Positions 33,273 to 42,552 of a stretch of DNA of 64,000 nt are shown here, one piece after another (position 1 is the stretch's first letter; the number at the start of each line of letters is the position of its first letter). Under the pieces are notes generated by a model. It saw only the letters and a list, made by a program, of their open reading frames with translations, ran no database searches and had not been told where the DNA came from. The DNA is from JACQGZ01 sp036004665 (GTDB lineage Bacteria > Sysuimicrobiota > Sysuimicrobiia > Sysuimicrobiales > Humicultoraceae). Location: assembly GCA_036004665.1 (NCBI GenBank), contig DASYRG010000042.1, positions 1 through 64,000 of the forward strand. The letters run 5' to 3'. The position numbers were made by a program, and so were the translations under genes.

Positions 33273-34255
33273 TCCGCCCGATCCTCCATCCTCTTCTCGA
33301 AGCTGATCCACGCCGTCTGCCGCACGAAGCCCATGGAGGTGTTGATGTGCAGCATGGGCGCGTTGAGGCTGTCGTTCCAGGTGCGGATCTCCCGGATGCC
33401 GTTCGCGCGGGCGAAGCCCACCGTGCGGAGCTTCAGGGCGAGGGCCAGTCCGCGGTTGCGGTAGGCCCGCCGCGTCCCGGTGATCCCCTGGTAGTAGACA
33501 TCCGGGAGTTCCTGGCTGCGAAAGAGATCGCTTTCGGCCACGAACTCTCCGCCCTCCTGCACCAGGAAGTGGCCCTCCGGCAGGTAGCCGGGGTGTTTCA
33601 GGTGGCGCGCCACGTATTCCTCTAAGGTCGGTGGAGTGTGCTCATCCAGCCGCGGGACGTCGGCCAGGACCTCTCTGTGCAGGTCGTAGAGTCTCTGCTG
33701 CCACCGTGGGTCGGTCTCCCGCGCCTTCGCCGCGGTGGTGATGGTCAGGCCCTCCACCGCACGGGCGGCCCTGGTCTCAAACGGGGTCGGGTCGAATCCC
33801 GCCACCGCCAGACGCGACTCCCAGGTCCGGCGCTTCTCGCGGAACCCGCGGCGCTCGACGAATCGGATCGAGTGGTCGAAGGTCTCCCGGACGTTGGCCC
33901 ACAGGACGATCGGGTTGAACGGCGCAAGGTCGTCCATCAGATTCTCGTACAACCTCCCGCCGATACCCCGGCGCTGGTGGTCGGGGTGGACCGTCATGTC
34001 GAGCGAGAACTTCTGAGGATGAAAGCTGCCGGGGGAGTGATGCCAGTGCGCCCACCCCACCAGGCGGCCCCCGGCATCCTCCGCCACGATGCGGCCGAAC
34101 TTCAGCCGCTGGCCGTCATAGTGTGAATCCTCGTGGCGGAACTCATCCTCTGACCAGGGATAGTCCTGGTAGACGGCGTTGCTCACAGCGTTCACGGCCG
34201 GATAGTCCGCTTCCGTGAACCGACGAATGGTCAGCTGGGTCAATGTCTCTTTCAC
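33269..34255 (-). CDS. GNAT N-acetyltransferase with two GNAT domains
   Basis: 328 residues from GTG 34255, with AAGGAG six bases upstream; an extension to 34333 is not needed. Two GNAT folds are present: the first with VHPDHQRRGIGGRLYEN (about 90-106), the second with TRRAYRNRGLALALKL (about 265-280). The second lacks the full R/QxxGxG/A loop (NRGLAL), as in the acetyl-CoA-binding-weak half of many double GNATs. The stop overlaps the C45 gene start. It belongs to the minus-strand operon with the racemase. The acceptor may be an amino acid or amine; that is inference from context. Confidence 0.83.
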   Translation of the reverse strand: MKETLTQLTIRRFTEADYPAVNAVSNAVYQDYPWSEDEFRHEDSHYDGQRLKFGRIVAEDAGGRLVGWAHWHHSPGSFHPQKFSLDMTVHPDHQRRGIGGRLYENLMDDLAPFNPIVLWANVRETFDHSIRFVERRGFREKRRTWESRLAVAGFDPTPFETRAARAVEGLTITTAAKARETDPRWQQRLYDLHREVLADVPRLDEHTPPTLEEYVARHLKHPGYLPEGHFLVQEGGEFVAESDLFRSQELPDVYYQGITGTRRAYRNRGLALALKLRTVGFARANGIREIRTWNDSLNAPMLHINTSMGFVRQTAWISFEKRMEDRAE

Positions 34256-34390
34256 AGCGTTCTCCTTCAGGGGAGGGCCGAACGAATCCCCGCTCCGAGC
34301 GATAACTGCACAATCGTACGTCCCGCCGCGCATGTCATCAAGGTTGGTTCTGCTGCGCGGTGTACTGGCCAGAGGGCTGAGGAGGGCCGA

Positions 34391-35497
34391 TCAGCGAAAC
34401 GTGGCGGAGCGGCGGGTGAGGGCTTCGATCCGGTCGAGCCGGACCTCCACACCCAGCCCAGGACCCGTGGGGACCGCGATGGTGCCGTCCGTGCCCAGCC
34501 GCACCGGGGGATCGATGATGTCTTCCTCGAAATAGCGGTCGCTGGCGGAGAGGTCGGAGGGCAGCGTGAAGTTCGGCAGGCTGGCCAGGGCCAGGTTGGC
34601 CGCGCGGCCGATCCCTGTCTCCAGGAGGCCGCCGCACCAGACGGGGATGCCTCGTGCGCGGCAGAGGTCGTGGATGGCCACCGCCGCGGTCATCCCGCTG
34701 ACGCGCGCCGCCTTGATGTTGATCACCCGGCAGGCGTCGATGCGCAGCGCCTTCTCCGCCTGCGCCGGGGAGGTGATGGACTCATCCAGGCAGATCGGTG
34801 TGCGCAGCTGCGCCTGTAATGCGGCGTGATCGAGCAGGTCATCCTCGGCGAGCGGCTGCTCGATCAGCAGGAGGTTGAACGCGTCCAGGGCGCGGAAGAC
34901 GGGAGCGTCCTCCAGGGCGTAGGCGGAGTTGGCGTCTACCTGGAGGAGAATATCGCCGAAGCGTTCGCGGATGCGTTCCACGGCTGCCACGTCCCATCCC
35001 GGTTCGATCTTTACCTTGATCCGCCGGTAGCCCGCTTCGAGGAAGTGAGCGATGCGCTCCAGCAGCAAACCGATCTCCGGCTCGATCCCCAGGGAGATCC
35101 CGACCTCGATGCGCTCCTGCGTGCCTCCCAGCAGGGTAGCGACCGACCGACCGTCCCGCCGTGCGATCAGATCCCAGAGCGCGGCCTCCAGACCCGCTTT
35201 GGCCATGTGATTCCGGCGGATGGGAGCGACGAGCGCCGCAAACTCGCGGGGACGGAGCACCTCCCGCCCCAGGACGGTCGGGATGATGAAGTCTTCCAGG
35301 ATGTGCCAGGCCGTACCGACCGTTTCCTCGTTGTAGAGCGGAGAGTCCTCGGCCGGAACTTCGCCCCAGCCTTCCAGCCCGTCGGCGAGGAGGCGCACCA
35401 ACAGGCAGACGTGCCGCTCACGGAGTTCGAAAGATGTCCTGAAACCGAAGCGCAGAGGGAGCGCGACCTCGCGGAGTTCGACCGCGTCAATCCGCAC
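34391..35497 (-). CDS. N-acylamino-acid racemase / o-succinylbenzoate synthase-like enolase-superfamily enzyme
   Basis: 368-residue MLE-subgroup enolase-superfamily enzyme. The catalytic set is complete: Lys161-x-Lys163 (KVK), metal ligands Asp188 (QVDAN), Glu213 (IEQPL) and Asp238 (CLDES), and the second base Lys262 (NIKAARVSG). This group includes MenC (o-succinylbenzoate synthase) and N-succinylamino-acid racemase, which are hard to separate by sequence. No other menaquinone gene is near. Instead, a COG3375-type GNAT overlaps its start by 11 bases and an M20 peptidase is divergent, the gene set known from Gram-positives for D- to L-amino-acid conversion through N-succinyl intermediates. 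The racemase role is therefore favoured. Confidence 0.88.
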   Translation of the reverse strand: MRIDAVELREVALPLRFGFRTSFELRERHVCLLVRLLADGLEGWGEVPAEDSPLYNEETVGTAWHILEDFIIPTVLGREVLRPREFAALVAPIRRNHMAKAGLEAALWDLIARRDGRSVATLLGGTQERIEVGISLGIEPEIGLLLERIAHFLEAGYRRIKVKIEPGWDVAAVERIRERFGDILLQVDANSAYALEDAPVFRALDAFNLLLIEQPLAEDDLLDHAALQAQLRTPICLDESITSPAQAEKALRIDACRVINIKAARVSGMTAAVAIHDLCRARGIPVWCGGLLETGIGRAANLALASLPNFTLPSDLSASDRYFEEDIIDPPVRLGTDGTIAVPTGPGLGVEVRLDRIEALTRRSATFR

Positions 35498-36365
35498 GGC
35501 CTTCTCTCGCAGACGAGGCGCGCAGCACGTAGAAACCCACGGGCGCTGAACGAAGGAAGTCCACGGCCGCGTAGCCCCGTCCGAAATACTCTACGAAGAC
35601 CAGACGGGTCGCTTCACGCCATCTCTGCGCCAGAGCCTCATCGCGGTGACGCACCCCTGCGAAATCGTCGGGAACGGCGAGGCGCACAAGCGGGGCACCT
35701 GGAAGCGCCGCGGGCATGCGCGGCCGGAGCGGATCGCCCGATGCCTCCAGCGCCAGTGGCGCCCCATCGACGCCCGAAGCATCCCGCGGCGCAGGGGGCG
35801 CCACTCCGCTCACGGCCTCTCCCATCAACTTCGTCACCCGCGGCGTGCGAAGGAGCCAGTCGACCTCGAGCCGGTCACTCGCCAGACCTCGATTCAGCAC
35901 GTCAGGCATCTCCCCGTAGTAGTTGACGTAGTACCGGCGCGCCTCGGCCCCAAGTTTGTGCAGGTTGAAGTGGGCGTTCGGGGCCTGTAGCGCGTCGAAG
36001 GTCCAGATGATCCGATCCAGACCGCGCGTCAGCGCGGCCTCCCGCTGCGCCCGTTTCAACAGGAAGCCCACGCCGGTGCCCCGCCACTGCTCGGCCACGC
36101 CCGCCATGTGCGAGTAGAGGATGGGTCGGCCCTCGCGCAGCCCAACGAAGCCGTAGCAGAAACCGACGACCGTCCCGTCGGGAACGAACGCGCCGAGGAT
36201 GACCCCACCCGCTCCCCCCGCGGCCAGCAGCTGATGATAGGGGATCACGTCGCGGTCCGGCATCCCCCAGACCCGCTGCTGCAGATCTTCCACCGCGCGC
36301 AGCGTTTCCACGTCGGTGATTGGGCGGACGTCCACGCGTTCCACAAGGATAACTCTACCGGGCAC
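35487..36365 (-). CDS. GNAT-family protein (COG3375-like), candidate amino-acid N-succinyltransferase
   Basis: About 292 residues. The start may be GTG 36365 (GGAG nine bases upstream) or GTG 36344; a start at 36608 is rejected because it runs through the M20 gene. The acyl-CoA loop is seen as QWRGTGVGFLLKRAQ (about residue 97). The strongly conserved IIWTFDALQAPNAHFNLHKLG stretch, only partly quoted here as WTFDAL and NAHFNLHKLG, marks the COG3375 subfamily. These proteins are commonly fused or adjacent to N-acylamino-acid racemases. It overlaps the racemase by 11 bases. Succinyl-CoA as donor is inferred from the homologous pathway. Confidence 0.85.
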   Translation of the reverse strand: MPGRVILVERVDVRPITDVETLRAVEDLQQRVWGMPDRDVIPYHQLLAAGGAGGVILGAFVPDGTVVGFCYGFVGLREGRPILYSHMAGVAEQWRGTGVGFLLKRAQREAALTRGLDRIIWTFDALQAPNAHFNLHKLGAEARRYYVNYYGEMPDVLNRGLASDRLEVDWLLRTPRVTKLMGEAVSGVAPPAPRDASGVDGAPLALEASGDPLRPRMPAALPGAPLVRLAVPDDFAGVRHRDEALAQRWREATRLVFVEYFGRGYAAVDFLRSAPVGFYVLRASSAREGRAD

Positions 36366-36381
36366 GAAAAGAGTCTCCAAT

Positions 36382-37734
36382 ATGGACGCGCTCAAAGGGT
36401 ACGTGCACGACCATCTCGAGGAAGCTCTTGCCGATCTCCGCCGCTTGCTCGCCCAACCCTCCATCGCCGCTTCGGGGGAGGGAATCGGCGAATGCGCGGT
36501 CCTGGTCCGCGAGCTCTTCTCGGCGGCCGGAGCGGAGGTACGGGTCTTCCGCGCCGATGGGGCGGCGCCGCTGCTGGTCGCGGAGTTCCCCGGGCGCGCC
36601 GACCGCACACTGCTCTTCTACAACCACTACGATGTCCAGCCGCCCGACCCGCTGCATGAATGGACCACGCCGCCCTTCTCCCCCACGGTGCGGGACGGGA
36701 AACTATACGCGCGGGGAGCGGCGGACAACAAGGGCAACATCACCGACCGCCTCGCCGCGGTGCGCGCGCTCCAGGCGGTGCGCGGGGCGCTGCCATGTCG
36801 GGTGAAGTTCATCATCGAAGGCGAAGAGGAGATCGGCAGTATCCACTTCGGCCGCTACGTCGATGAGCACCGCGAGGCCCTCGCCGGCGACGCCTGCATC
36901 TGGGAGTTCGGCGAGCGCGACCTGAAGGAACGCCTCAGCATGGTGGCGGGGATCAAGGGCATCTGCTACCTCGACCTGGCGCTGGAGGCCACCGCGCGGG
37001 ACCTGCACTCCTCCATCGGCGCCATCGTCGAGGGGGCGGCCAGCCGCTTGATCTGGGCGCTGGCCTCGCTAAAGGATCCGGCCACCGGGCGCGTCCGGGT
37101 GCCGGGGTTCTACGACCGCGTCCGGCTCCCCACCGACCGCGAGCGCGAGGTCGTGCGCGCGCTCCCCTTCGATGAAGAGGAACGCAAGGCCCTCTACGGC
37201 GTGACGCGGTGGATCGGCGGCAAGGAGGGCGCGGCCGCGCAGGAGGATCTCTACTTCGCGCCTACCTGCACCGTCTGCGGCTTCGAGAGCGGCTACACGG
37301 GCCCCGGCAGCAAGACAGTGCTGCCCCGGCGCGCCATCGCCAAGGTGGACTTCCGGCTCGTCCCCGACCAGGATCCCGGCGAGATCGCCGACCTGGTGCG
37401 GCGCCACTTTGCGGCCCAAGGCTTTGGCGACACCAGCGTGACGCCTCTGGGCGGGGAGAAGCCCTACCGCTCCCGCCTCGATGATCCCTTCATCGAGATG
37501 GTCACGCGGGTCTCCGCGGAGGCCACGGGGCGAGAGGTGAAACTGGCGCCCACCTCTGCGGGCACCGGGCCAATGTACCCTGTCGGTACGATCCTGAACG
37601 TGCCGGTGATCAGCCTGGGCGACGGCTACTGGGACAGCCGCGGCCACGCCCCCGATGAGAACATCCGGGTGGCCGATTTCGAGGAGACGATCTACCTGAT
37701 GGCCCGCATCATCGACGCCTACGGGGCGATGTGA
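36382..37734 (+). CDS. M20-family metallopeptidase (dipeptidase/deacylase)
   Basis: 450-residue di-zinc peptidase. His82-x-Asp84 (YNHYDVQ), bridging Asp115 (GAADNKG) and Glu148-Glu149 (EGEEEIGS) form the M20 active site, and a dimerisation domain occupies about 205-330. ATG 36382 (MDALKGYV) is preferred over 36316, which would read into the divergent gene. M20 members act on dipeptides or N-acyl amino acids; the length and motifs suit the CNDP-like or desuccinylase branches. Its start is only 16 to 37 bases from the divergent GNAT start, so the promoters must lie inside the opposite coding regions. Proposed role: hydrolysis of N-acyl-L-amino acids made by the racemase. Confidence 0.87.
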   Translation: MDALKGYVHDHLEEALADLRRLLAQPSIAASGEGIGECAVLVRELFSAAGAEVRVFRADGAAPLLVAEFPGRADRTLLFYNHYDVQPPDPLHEWTTPPFSPTVRDGKLYARGAADNKGNITDRLAAVRALQAVRGALPCRVKFIIEGEEEIGSIHFGRYVDEHREALAGDACIWEFGERDLKERLSMVAGIKGICYLDLALEATARDLHSSIGAIVEGAASRLIWALASLKDPATGRVRVPGFYDRVRLPTDREREVVRALPFDEEERKALYGVTRWIGGKEGAAAQEDLYFAPTCTVCGFESGYTGPGSKTVLPRRAIAKVDFRLVPDQDPGEIADLVRRHFAAQGFGDTSVTPLGGEKPYRSRLDDPFIEMVTRVSAEATGREVKLAPTSAGTGPMYPVGTILNVPVISLGDGYWDSRGHAPDENIRVADFEETIYLMARIIDAYGAM

Positions 37735-37755
37735 GCCAGGATGCCCCGGCAGCCC

Positions 37756-38691
37756 TCATTCCACGACGATCTCCCAGACGATCCCGGTGACCGGGTTGAG
37801 GCGCAGCACGACCACCATGCCCGGGCGGATCTCCTCCCGCGTGTGCACCCGGCCTGAGACCATGACCTCCAGGTGCACCGGATAGGTGGGCCCCTCGGTG
37901 AGACTGATCGACCTGAGGGCGATCAGAGCGACGGTCCCGCGGATCAGCCTGAAGACGGCGCGCACAGAGAGTGCTTCCGCCCGTGCGTTGACCGACACCA
38001 CGACGTGATCGCCCGGACGGAGCTCGCGGATGTTGACCGACCCGCCTGCTCCCGTGGCCATCTCCCTCCGGAGGATGGCAGTCTCCGCCGTGACCGCCAG
38101 GACGTGCAGCACCGTCCCCTGCAGGACGTGCAGGCGGCCGGCGTCGTCCACCCGCAGCAGGGTGCCTTCGATCGTCACGGCGGCCGGCGTCACCGAGGGA
38201 CGCGGTGCCACGGAATAGATCAAGACGGTGCGCGTCTGCTCGTCCCAATCCACCCGGGACCCCAGCGCCTCACTGACGAAGCGCAGTGGCACGTAGGTGC
38301 GGCCGCGTAGGGCCAGCGGGGGGACGTCGAGGGTGGCGATGCGGTCGCCCACACGCGCCTCGCGGCTGCCCAGGTGGAGGATGATCGTCACCTTCTCGCG
38401 CGTGGCGGTGACCGTCTGCGTGTCCGCGTCGAAGTTCACCTTAGCGCCCAGGCGCTCAAAGATGCCGCGAAGGGGCACGAGGATGCGTCCCTCGATCTGA
38501 ATCGGCGGCACATCGAGCAGGATGGGCTCCCCGTCGAGCACGACGGAAATGGGACTCTGGGCGGCCGTCCGAGGGGAGGGGAGCAGCGCCATCGTCGCGC
38601 TCACCGCCAGGAGGACCAGGATGACGCCGGCGGCGGCGCGGGCGGACGCGGCGGGGACCGGGACGGCGGGGACCCGGGGGACGCGTTTCAT
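37756..38691 (-). CDS. secreted stalk-domain (copper amine oxidase N-terminal-like) protein
   Basis: 311 residues from ATG 38691, which overlaps the upstream stop as ATGA. A signal peptide or membrane anchor (about 14-40) precedes two copies of the copper-amine-oxidase N-terminal fold, each with the LVPLRGIFERLGA or YVPLRFVSEALGS motif. The C-terminal part is beta-rich and has no recognised domain. Such stalk domains occur in cell-surface proteins of Firmicutes-like bacteria and do not imply oxidase activity. Coupling to nicotinate phosphoribosyltransferase looks incidental. Confidence 0.85.
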   Translation of the reverse strand: MKRVPRVPAVPVPAASARAAAGVILVLLAVSATMALLPSPRTAAQSPISVVLDGEPILLDVPPIQIEGRILVPLRGIFERLGAKVNFDADTQTVTATREKVTIILHLGSREARVGDRIATLDVPPLALRGRTYVPLRFVSEALGSRVDWDEQTRTVLIYSVAPRPSVTPAAVTIEGTLLRVDDAGRLHVLQGTVLHVLAVTAETAILRREMATGAGGSVNIRELRPGDHVVVSVNARAEALSVRAVFRLIRGTVALIALRSISLTEGPTYPVHLEVMVSGRVHTREEIRPGMVVVLRLNPVTGIVWEIVVE

Positions 38692-40073
38692 CGGGCCCGC
38701 TCCGTTTCGGCGGCCTCCTGGTACATGCGCGACCGCAGCGCCTGCATGGCCGCGCTCAGACGTACCGGCAGCGGAACCGTCCCGCGCAGCGCGCGGAGCA
38801 CGGTGGGAAGGCGCTGCACCCGATCCCGGCAACGCTGCTGCATATCGGCGAGGCGGTCGGTGCGGACGACGCCCCCGTCGGTCATGACCTCGGCCAGCAG
38901 CGGTGTGGCGCCGGGTGGGCCGGGTTCGTTGGCCAAGGCGATCAGATCCTCAAGGGGCGTCCCGGCGTCGTCGCTGATCCGCCAGACCTGCTTTCGTCCG
39001 GGCAGGGTGGCCTTGCCGGTGGAGAGTTTGATCCGGTACCCTTCGACGTCTTCCACCAGTTTGTAGACCCCCTCGACGAATGGCGCGTCCGCGGAGGTCC
39101 CAAGTTCGGTGCCCACCCCGAAGGCGTCGACCGCCGCGCCGTCCCGGATCAGTTCGGCGATGACCGTCTCGTTCAGCCCCCCGCTGAGGACGATCTGCGT
39201 CTCAGCCAATCCTGCCTCGTCCAGCAGGGCCCGCACGCGGCGGCTGTCGCCGGCTAGATCCCCGCTGTCCAGGCGCACCCCGGCCAGCCGCCCGGCCCGC
39301 GCGCGCATCTCCCCCGCCACGGTGATGGCGTGCCGGGCGCCCTGCAGGGAGTCGTAGGTGTCGATCAAGAGGACACAGTGGTCGGGGAAATCCCGCGCGA
39401 AGGCCCTGAAGGCGGACAGTTCGTCAGGGAAGGACATGACGTACGAGTGGGCCATCGTGCCGTACACCGGGATCCCGTAGAGTTGCCCCGCCAGCACGCA
39501 GGAGGTCCCCACGCACCCCCCGATGTAGGAGGCGCGGGCTACCTTCACCGCCGCGTCGGCGCCGTGGTCGCGGCGGGGCGAAAAGTCGATCACGCTGCGC
39601 CCCGCCGCCGCCAACACGGTGCGGGCGGCTTTCGTGGCGATCATCGCCTGAAAGTTGAGCGTATTCAGCAGGAAGGTTTCGACGATCTGCGCCTCGATGC
39701 GCGGCGCCGTGACTTCGACGAGCGGCTCCTGGGGGAAGAAGAGCTCCCCCTCTGCGACGGCGCGCACCGAGCCACCAAACCGGAATCCCCGGAGGTAGCT
39801 GAGGAACTCCGGGCTGAACCGCCCCAGCGACCGCAGATAGGCGAGGCCGTCCTCCTCGAAGCGGAGGTGAGTCAGGTAGTGCAGCACCGACTCCAGTCCG
39901 GCGCTGACCAGAAAGGCGCGGTGCGGCGGCAGGTCGCGCACGAACACGTCGAAGGTGGCCTGTTCGTTCATGTCCTGCCGGAGGTAGCTGTCGGCCATCG
40001 TCAGCTCGTAGAGATCGGTGAGCAGCCCCATGTTGGTGGGGGTGACGAAGCCGAAGGAGGGGTAGTTCGCCAC
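38688..40073 (-). CDS. pncB: nicotinate phosphoribosyltransferase
   Basis: 461-residue enzyme of NAD salvage: nicotinate plus PRPP plus ATP to nicotinate mononucleotide. It opens with the family motif GLLTDLYELTMADSY, has SPRRDHGADAA near 166 and VRLDSGDLAGDSR near 271, which line the phosphoribosyl site. GTG 40073 begins MANYPSFGFVT. It follows corA by 13 bases and overlaps the stalk-domain gene by ATGA, so it sits in a three-gene unit. Confidence 0.94.
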   Translation of the reverse strand: MANYPSFGFVTPTNMGLLTDLYELTMADSYLRQDMNEQATFDVFVRDLPPHRAFLVSAGLESVLHYLTHLRFEEDGLAYLRSLGRFSPEFLSYLRGFRFGGSVRAVAEGELFFPQEPLVEVTAPRIEAQIVETFLLNTLNFQAMIATKAARTVLAAAGRSVIDFSPRRDHGADAAVKVARASYIGGCVGTSCVLAGQLYGIPVYGTMAHSYVMSFPDELSAFRAFARDFPDHCVLLIDTYDSLQGARHAITVAGEMRARAGRLAGVRLDSGDLAGDSRRVRALLDEAGLAETQIVLSGGLNETVIAELIRDGAAVDAFGVGTELGTSADAPFVEGVYKLVEDVEGYRIKLSTGKATLPGRKQVWRISDDAGTPLEDLIALANEPGPPGATPLLAEVMTDGGVVRTDRLADMQQRCRDRVQRLPTVLRALRGTVPLPVRLSAAMQALRSRMYQEAAETERAR

Positions 40074-40086
40074 GCAGCGAGGGCGG

Positions 40087-41046
40087 TTAGAGGTAGCCGC
40101 GCCGGCGGAAGAGGATCAGCATGCCCACCACGATCGCCCCCATCACGCCCATGATCAGCGGAAAGCCGTACGGCCACTCGAAGGCCGGGAACGGCCGCGT
40201 GAAGTTCATCCCGTAAATGCCGGTGATCACCGCCAGGGGGCCGACGATCGCCGTGATCACCGTGAGGACCTTCATCACCTCGTTGAGGCGGTTGCTCACC
40301 AGGCTGAGGTAGATTTCGAGCGTGCCGGCGATCAGGTCACGGTGCGTATCGATCTGATCGGTGATCCGCAGCACGTGGTCGTAGATGTCTCGGAAGTAGA
40401 CGATGATCTGCTCAGTGATCAGGCCGGACTCGCGGCGCATCAGGACGTTCAGGGTATCCCGCAGGGGGACGACGTGCCGGCGGGTGTGCAGGAGGGCGCG
40501 CTTCGTGCGGAAGAGACTGTTCAGCGTGCGCGTGGTGGGGCGTTTGAAGATGTGGTCTTCCAGCCGCTCGACGTGGTCGTCGATGTGGTCGAGGACGGGA
40601 AAGTACGTGTCGACCGCGGTGTCGAGGATCGTGTAGAGCACGAAATCGGAGGAGCGGCAGAGACGGCCGGGGGCCTTGGCCAGCCGCGCGCGGACCTCGT
40701 CCATGACCGCCAGACCGGCGGCGCGCACCGTGACCACGGCGCGGCGGGTGAAGAAGATGTCGATCTCGTCCAGGGCCACCTGCCCGCCGCGGTCGTAGCG
40801 GGCGGCGTGGACGGTGATGAACAGGAAGCCGTCATAGGACTCGACTTTCGGGCGCTGCTCGGTCTTCTGGGCGTCCTCAATCGCCAGGGGATGGAAGGCG
40901 AAGACCTCGGAGAGCGCGCGCAGGTCCCCCGGCCGGCCGCGGTCGAGATCGACCCAGACCGCCTGGCTGTCCCGTTCCAGCAGCTGGCCGAGGGCTTCCG
41001 CCGGGGCGGTGGTGGTCTCCTCTTCGCGATAGACGGTGACCTGCAC
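40087..41046 (-). CDS. corA: CorA-family magnesium/cobalt transporter
   Basis: 319 residues. The universal CorA signature YGMNF (GMN at 279-281) ends transmembrane helix 1, and a second helix and basic tail (FRRRGYL) follow. The large cytoplasmic N-terminal funnel domain includes the long helices around residues 150-260. The protein should form a pentameric Mg2+ channel in the inner membrane. GTG 41046 is the first gene of a minus-strand unit with pncB. The 130 bases upstream, shared with the divergent MBL gene, must contain its promoter. Confidence 0.95.
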   Translation of the reverse strand: MQVTVYREEETTTAPAEALGQLLERDSQAVWVDLDRGRPGDLRALSEVFAFHPLAIEDAQKTEQRPKVESYDGFLFITVHAARYDRGGQVALDEIDIFFTRRAVVTVRAAGLAVMDEVRARLAKAPGRLCRSSDFVLYTILDTAVDTYFPVLDHIDDHVERLEDHIFKRPTTRTLNSLFRTKRALLHTRRHVVPLRDTLNVLMRRESGLITEQIIVYFRDIYDHVLRITDQIDTHRDLIAGTLEIYLSLVSNRLNEVMKVLTVITAIVGPLAVITGIYGMNFTRPFPAFEWPYGFPLIMGVMGAIVVGMLILFRRRGYL

Positions 41047-41176
41047 GGCGCTGGGACCTCAGCAGATGCACGAAATCAGCCGATTTCCGGACATGCCGAC
41101 TCTGACTATAACACCGTGACGATGACCCCGGCACCGAGGAAGCGCCGGGTCTGTTGCGAATCATTCCCAGAATCCT

Positions 41177-42013
41177 TTGAAGCCGGCCCCTCTGCTCACG
41201 GAAACCGCGGTGCGCCCCCACGTCCTGGTTTGGACGCTGGGCGGCGAGTCGATCCACACCAGCTACGGGGCGAACTGCGTCGGCGTGATCGGCCGGGACG
41301 CCGCCCTGATCATCGATCCCCTCATCGCGCCGGCGCACGCCCGCCTCGTTCGGGAGGCCCTGGCGCGGCGCACGGAGGCGCCCGTCCGCCTCGTGGCCCT
41401 GACGCACCACCACACCGACCACTCGCTAGGAGGGTCCCTCTTCGCCGCAGAGGGCGCGGAGGTTGTGGCACACCGGGCCTGCCGCGAGCGGATGGCGGAG
41501 GATCACCCAGGACTGATCGCCTCGCGGCGCGAGGCCGCATCGACGCGCGACCTCTTCGCCGACGCGGTTTCCCTGCTTCCGACGATCACCTTCGACGATG
41601 GCCTCACGCTGCACGTCGGCGGGGTGGAGGTGGAGGTCTGGCACTCCGGATGGGGTCATACGCCTGGTGACGCGTTCTTCTATCTGCCCGCGGAGCGGGT
41701 GGCCGTCTGCGGCGATCTGGTCTGGTCCGGCTATCACTTCAACTATGAAGATGCCGACCTGGCCGGCGCGCGCAAAGGCCTCCGCGCCCTGCGGGCCCTC
41801 GACGCGGACACGTTCATCCCCGGCCACGGGCCTGCGGGCGGGATGGAGGTCCTGGACGCCCAGGCCGCCTACCACGACACGATCGAGGCGATCCTGGACG
41901 GCGCAGGCGCCGGAGCACGTACCACCGAGGCTCTCGGCGAGTGGGTGCGAGCCCGCTTCCCGGACTACCGTCTCTCCATCGTCACCCCAAGCGTGGCACG
42001 CCTGCGGCGCTGA
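41177..42013 (+). CDS. MBL-fold metallo-hydrolase
   Basis: 278 residues from TTG 41177, a start without a clear Shine-Dalgarno; a GTG 36 bases further on (VRPHVLVW) is an alternative. The zinc motif THHHTDH (His77, His79, Asp81, His82) and later HSGWGHTPGD and IPGHGP are complete for the beta-lactamase-like fold. The substrate is unknown; family members include glyoxalase II-like hydrolases, lactonases and quinol-sulfur enzymes. It is followed after 40 bases by the peroxiredoxin on the same strand. Confidence 0.85.
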   Translation: MKPAPLLTETAVRPHVLVWTLGGESIHTSYGANCVGVIGRDAALIIDPLIAPAHARLVREALARRTEAPVRLVALTHHHTDHSLGGSLFAAEGAEVVAHRACRERMAEDHPGLIASRREAASTRDLFADAVSLLPTITFDDGLTLHVGGVEVEVWHSGWGHTPGDAFFYLPAERVAVCGDLVWSGYHFNYEDADLAGARKGLRALRALDADTFIPGHGPAGGMEVLDAQAAYHDTIEAILDGAGAGARTTEALGEWVRARFPDYRLSIVTPSVARLRR

Positions 42014-42053
42014 CTGCGCTACACTGGAACGGCATCCCAAGGAGGTGTCGACC

Positions 42054-42545
42054 ATGGCAGAGGTCCGCGTCGGCGATCGCGCACCGGACGTCACGCTGGT
42101 CAACTCAGACCGCCAGCCCGTCCGGCTCTCGACGATGCTCGATCAGCCGCTGGTGCTGGCCTTCTTCCCGGCGGCGTTCAGCGCCACGTGCACGAAGGAG
42201 ATGTGCAGCTTCCGGGACTCGATGCAGGGATTCAGCCAGATCGGCTCCCAGGTTGTCGGCATCAGCGTGGACATGCCTTACGCGCAGAAGGCGTTCGCCG
42301 AGCAGCACAATCTGTCGTTTCCGCTCCTGAGCGACTACAACCGCGAGGCGGTGAGGGCCTTCGGGGTGGAGGATCCCAACTTCGCCAAGGGAGTCCTCCC
42401 CGGCGCGGCCAGGCGTTCGGTCTTCGTCCTGGATCGGGACGGGAGGGTGACCTACCGCTGGATCGCCGAGGCGTCGGGCATCGAGCCGAACTACGCAGAG
42501 GTGGAGGAGGCGGCGCGCGCCGCTGGAACCGGAGCCCGCGTCTGA
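42054..42545 (+). CDS. peroxiredoxin (AhpE/PrxQ-like)
   Basis: 163-residue thiol peroxidase from ATG 42054, with a near-perfect AAGGAGGTG seven bases upstream. The peroxidatic Cys46 lies in FSATCTKEMC, and Cys51 in a CxxxxC arrangement is the probable resolving residue, as in PrxQ/BCP enzymes. It reduces hydrogen peroxide or alkyl hydroperoxides with thioredoxin-like donors. Note that cysteine is normally encoded here, unlike the TGA-bearing genes of this window. Convergent with DNA polymerase IV. Confidence 0.93.
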   Translation: MAEVRVGDRAPDVTLVNSDRQPVRLSTMLDQPLVLAFFPAAFSATCTKEMCSFRDSMQGFSQIGSQVVGISVDMPYAQKAFAEQHNLSFPLLSDYNREAVRAFGVEDPNFAKGVLPGAARRSVFVLDRDGRVTYRWIAEASGIEPNYAEVEEAARAAGTGARV

Positions 42546-42552
42546 GGCCCGG

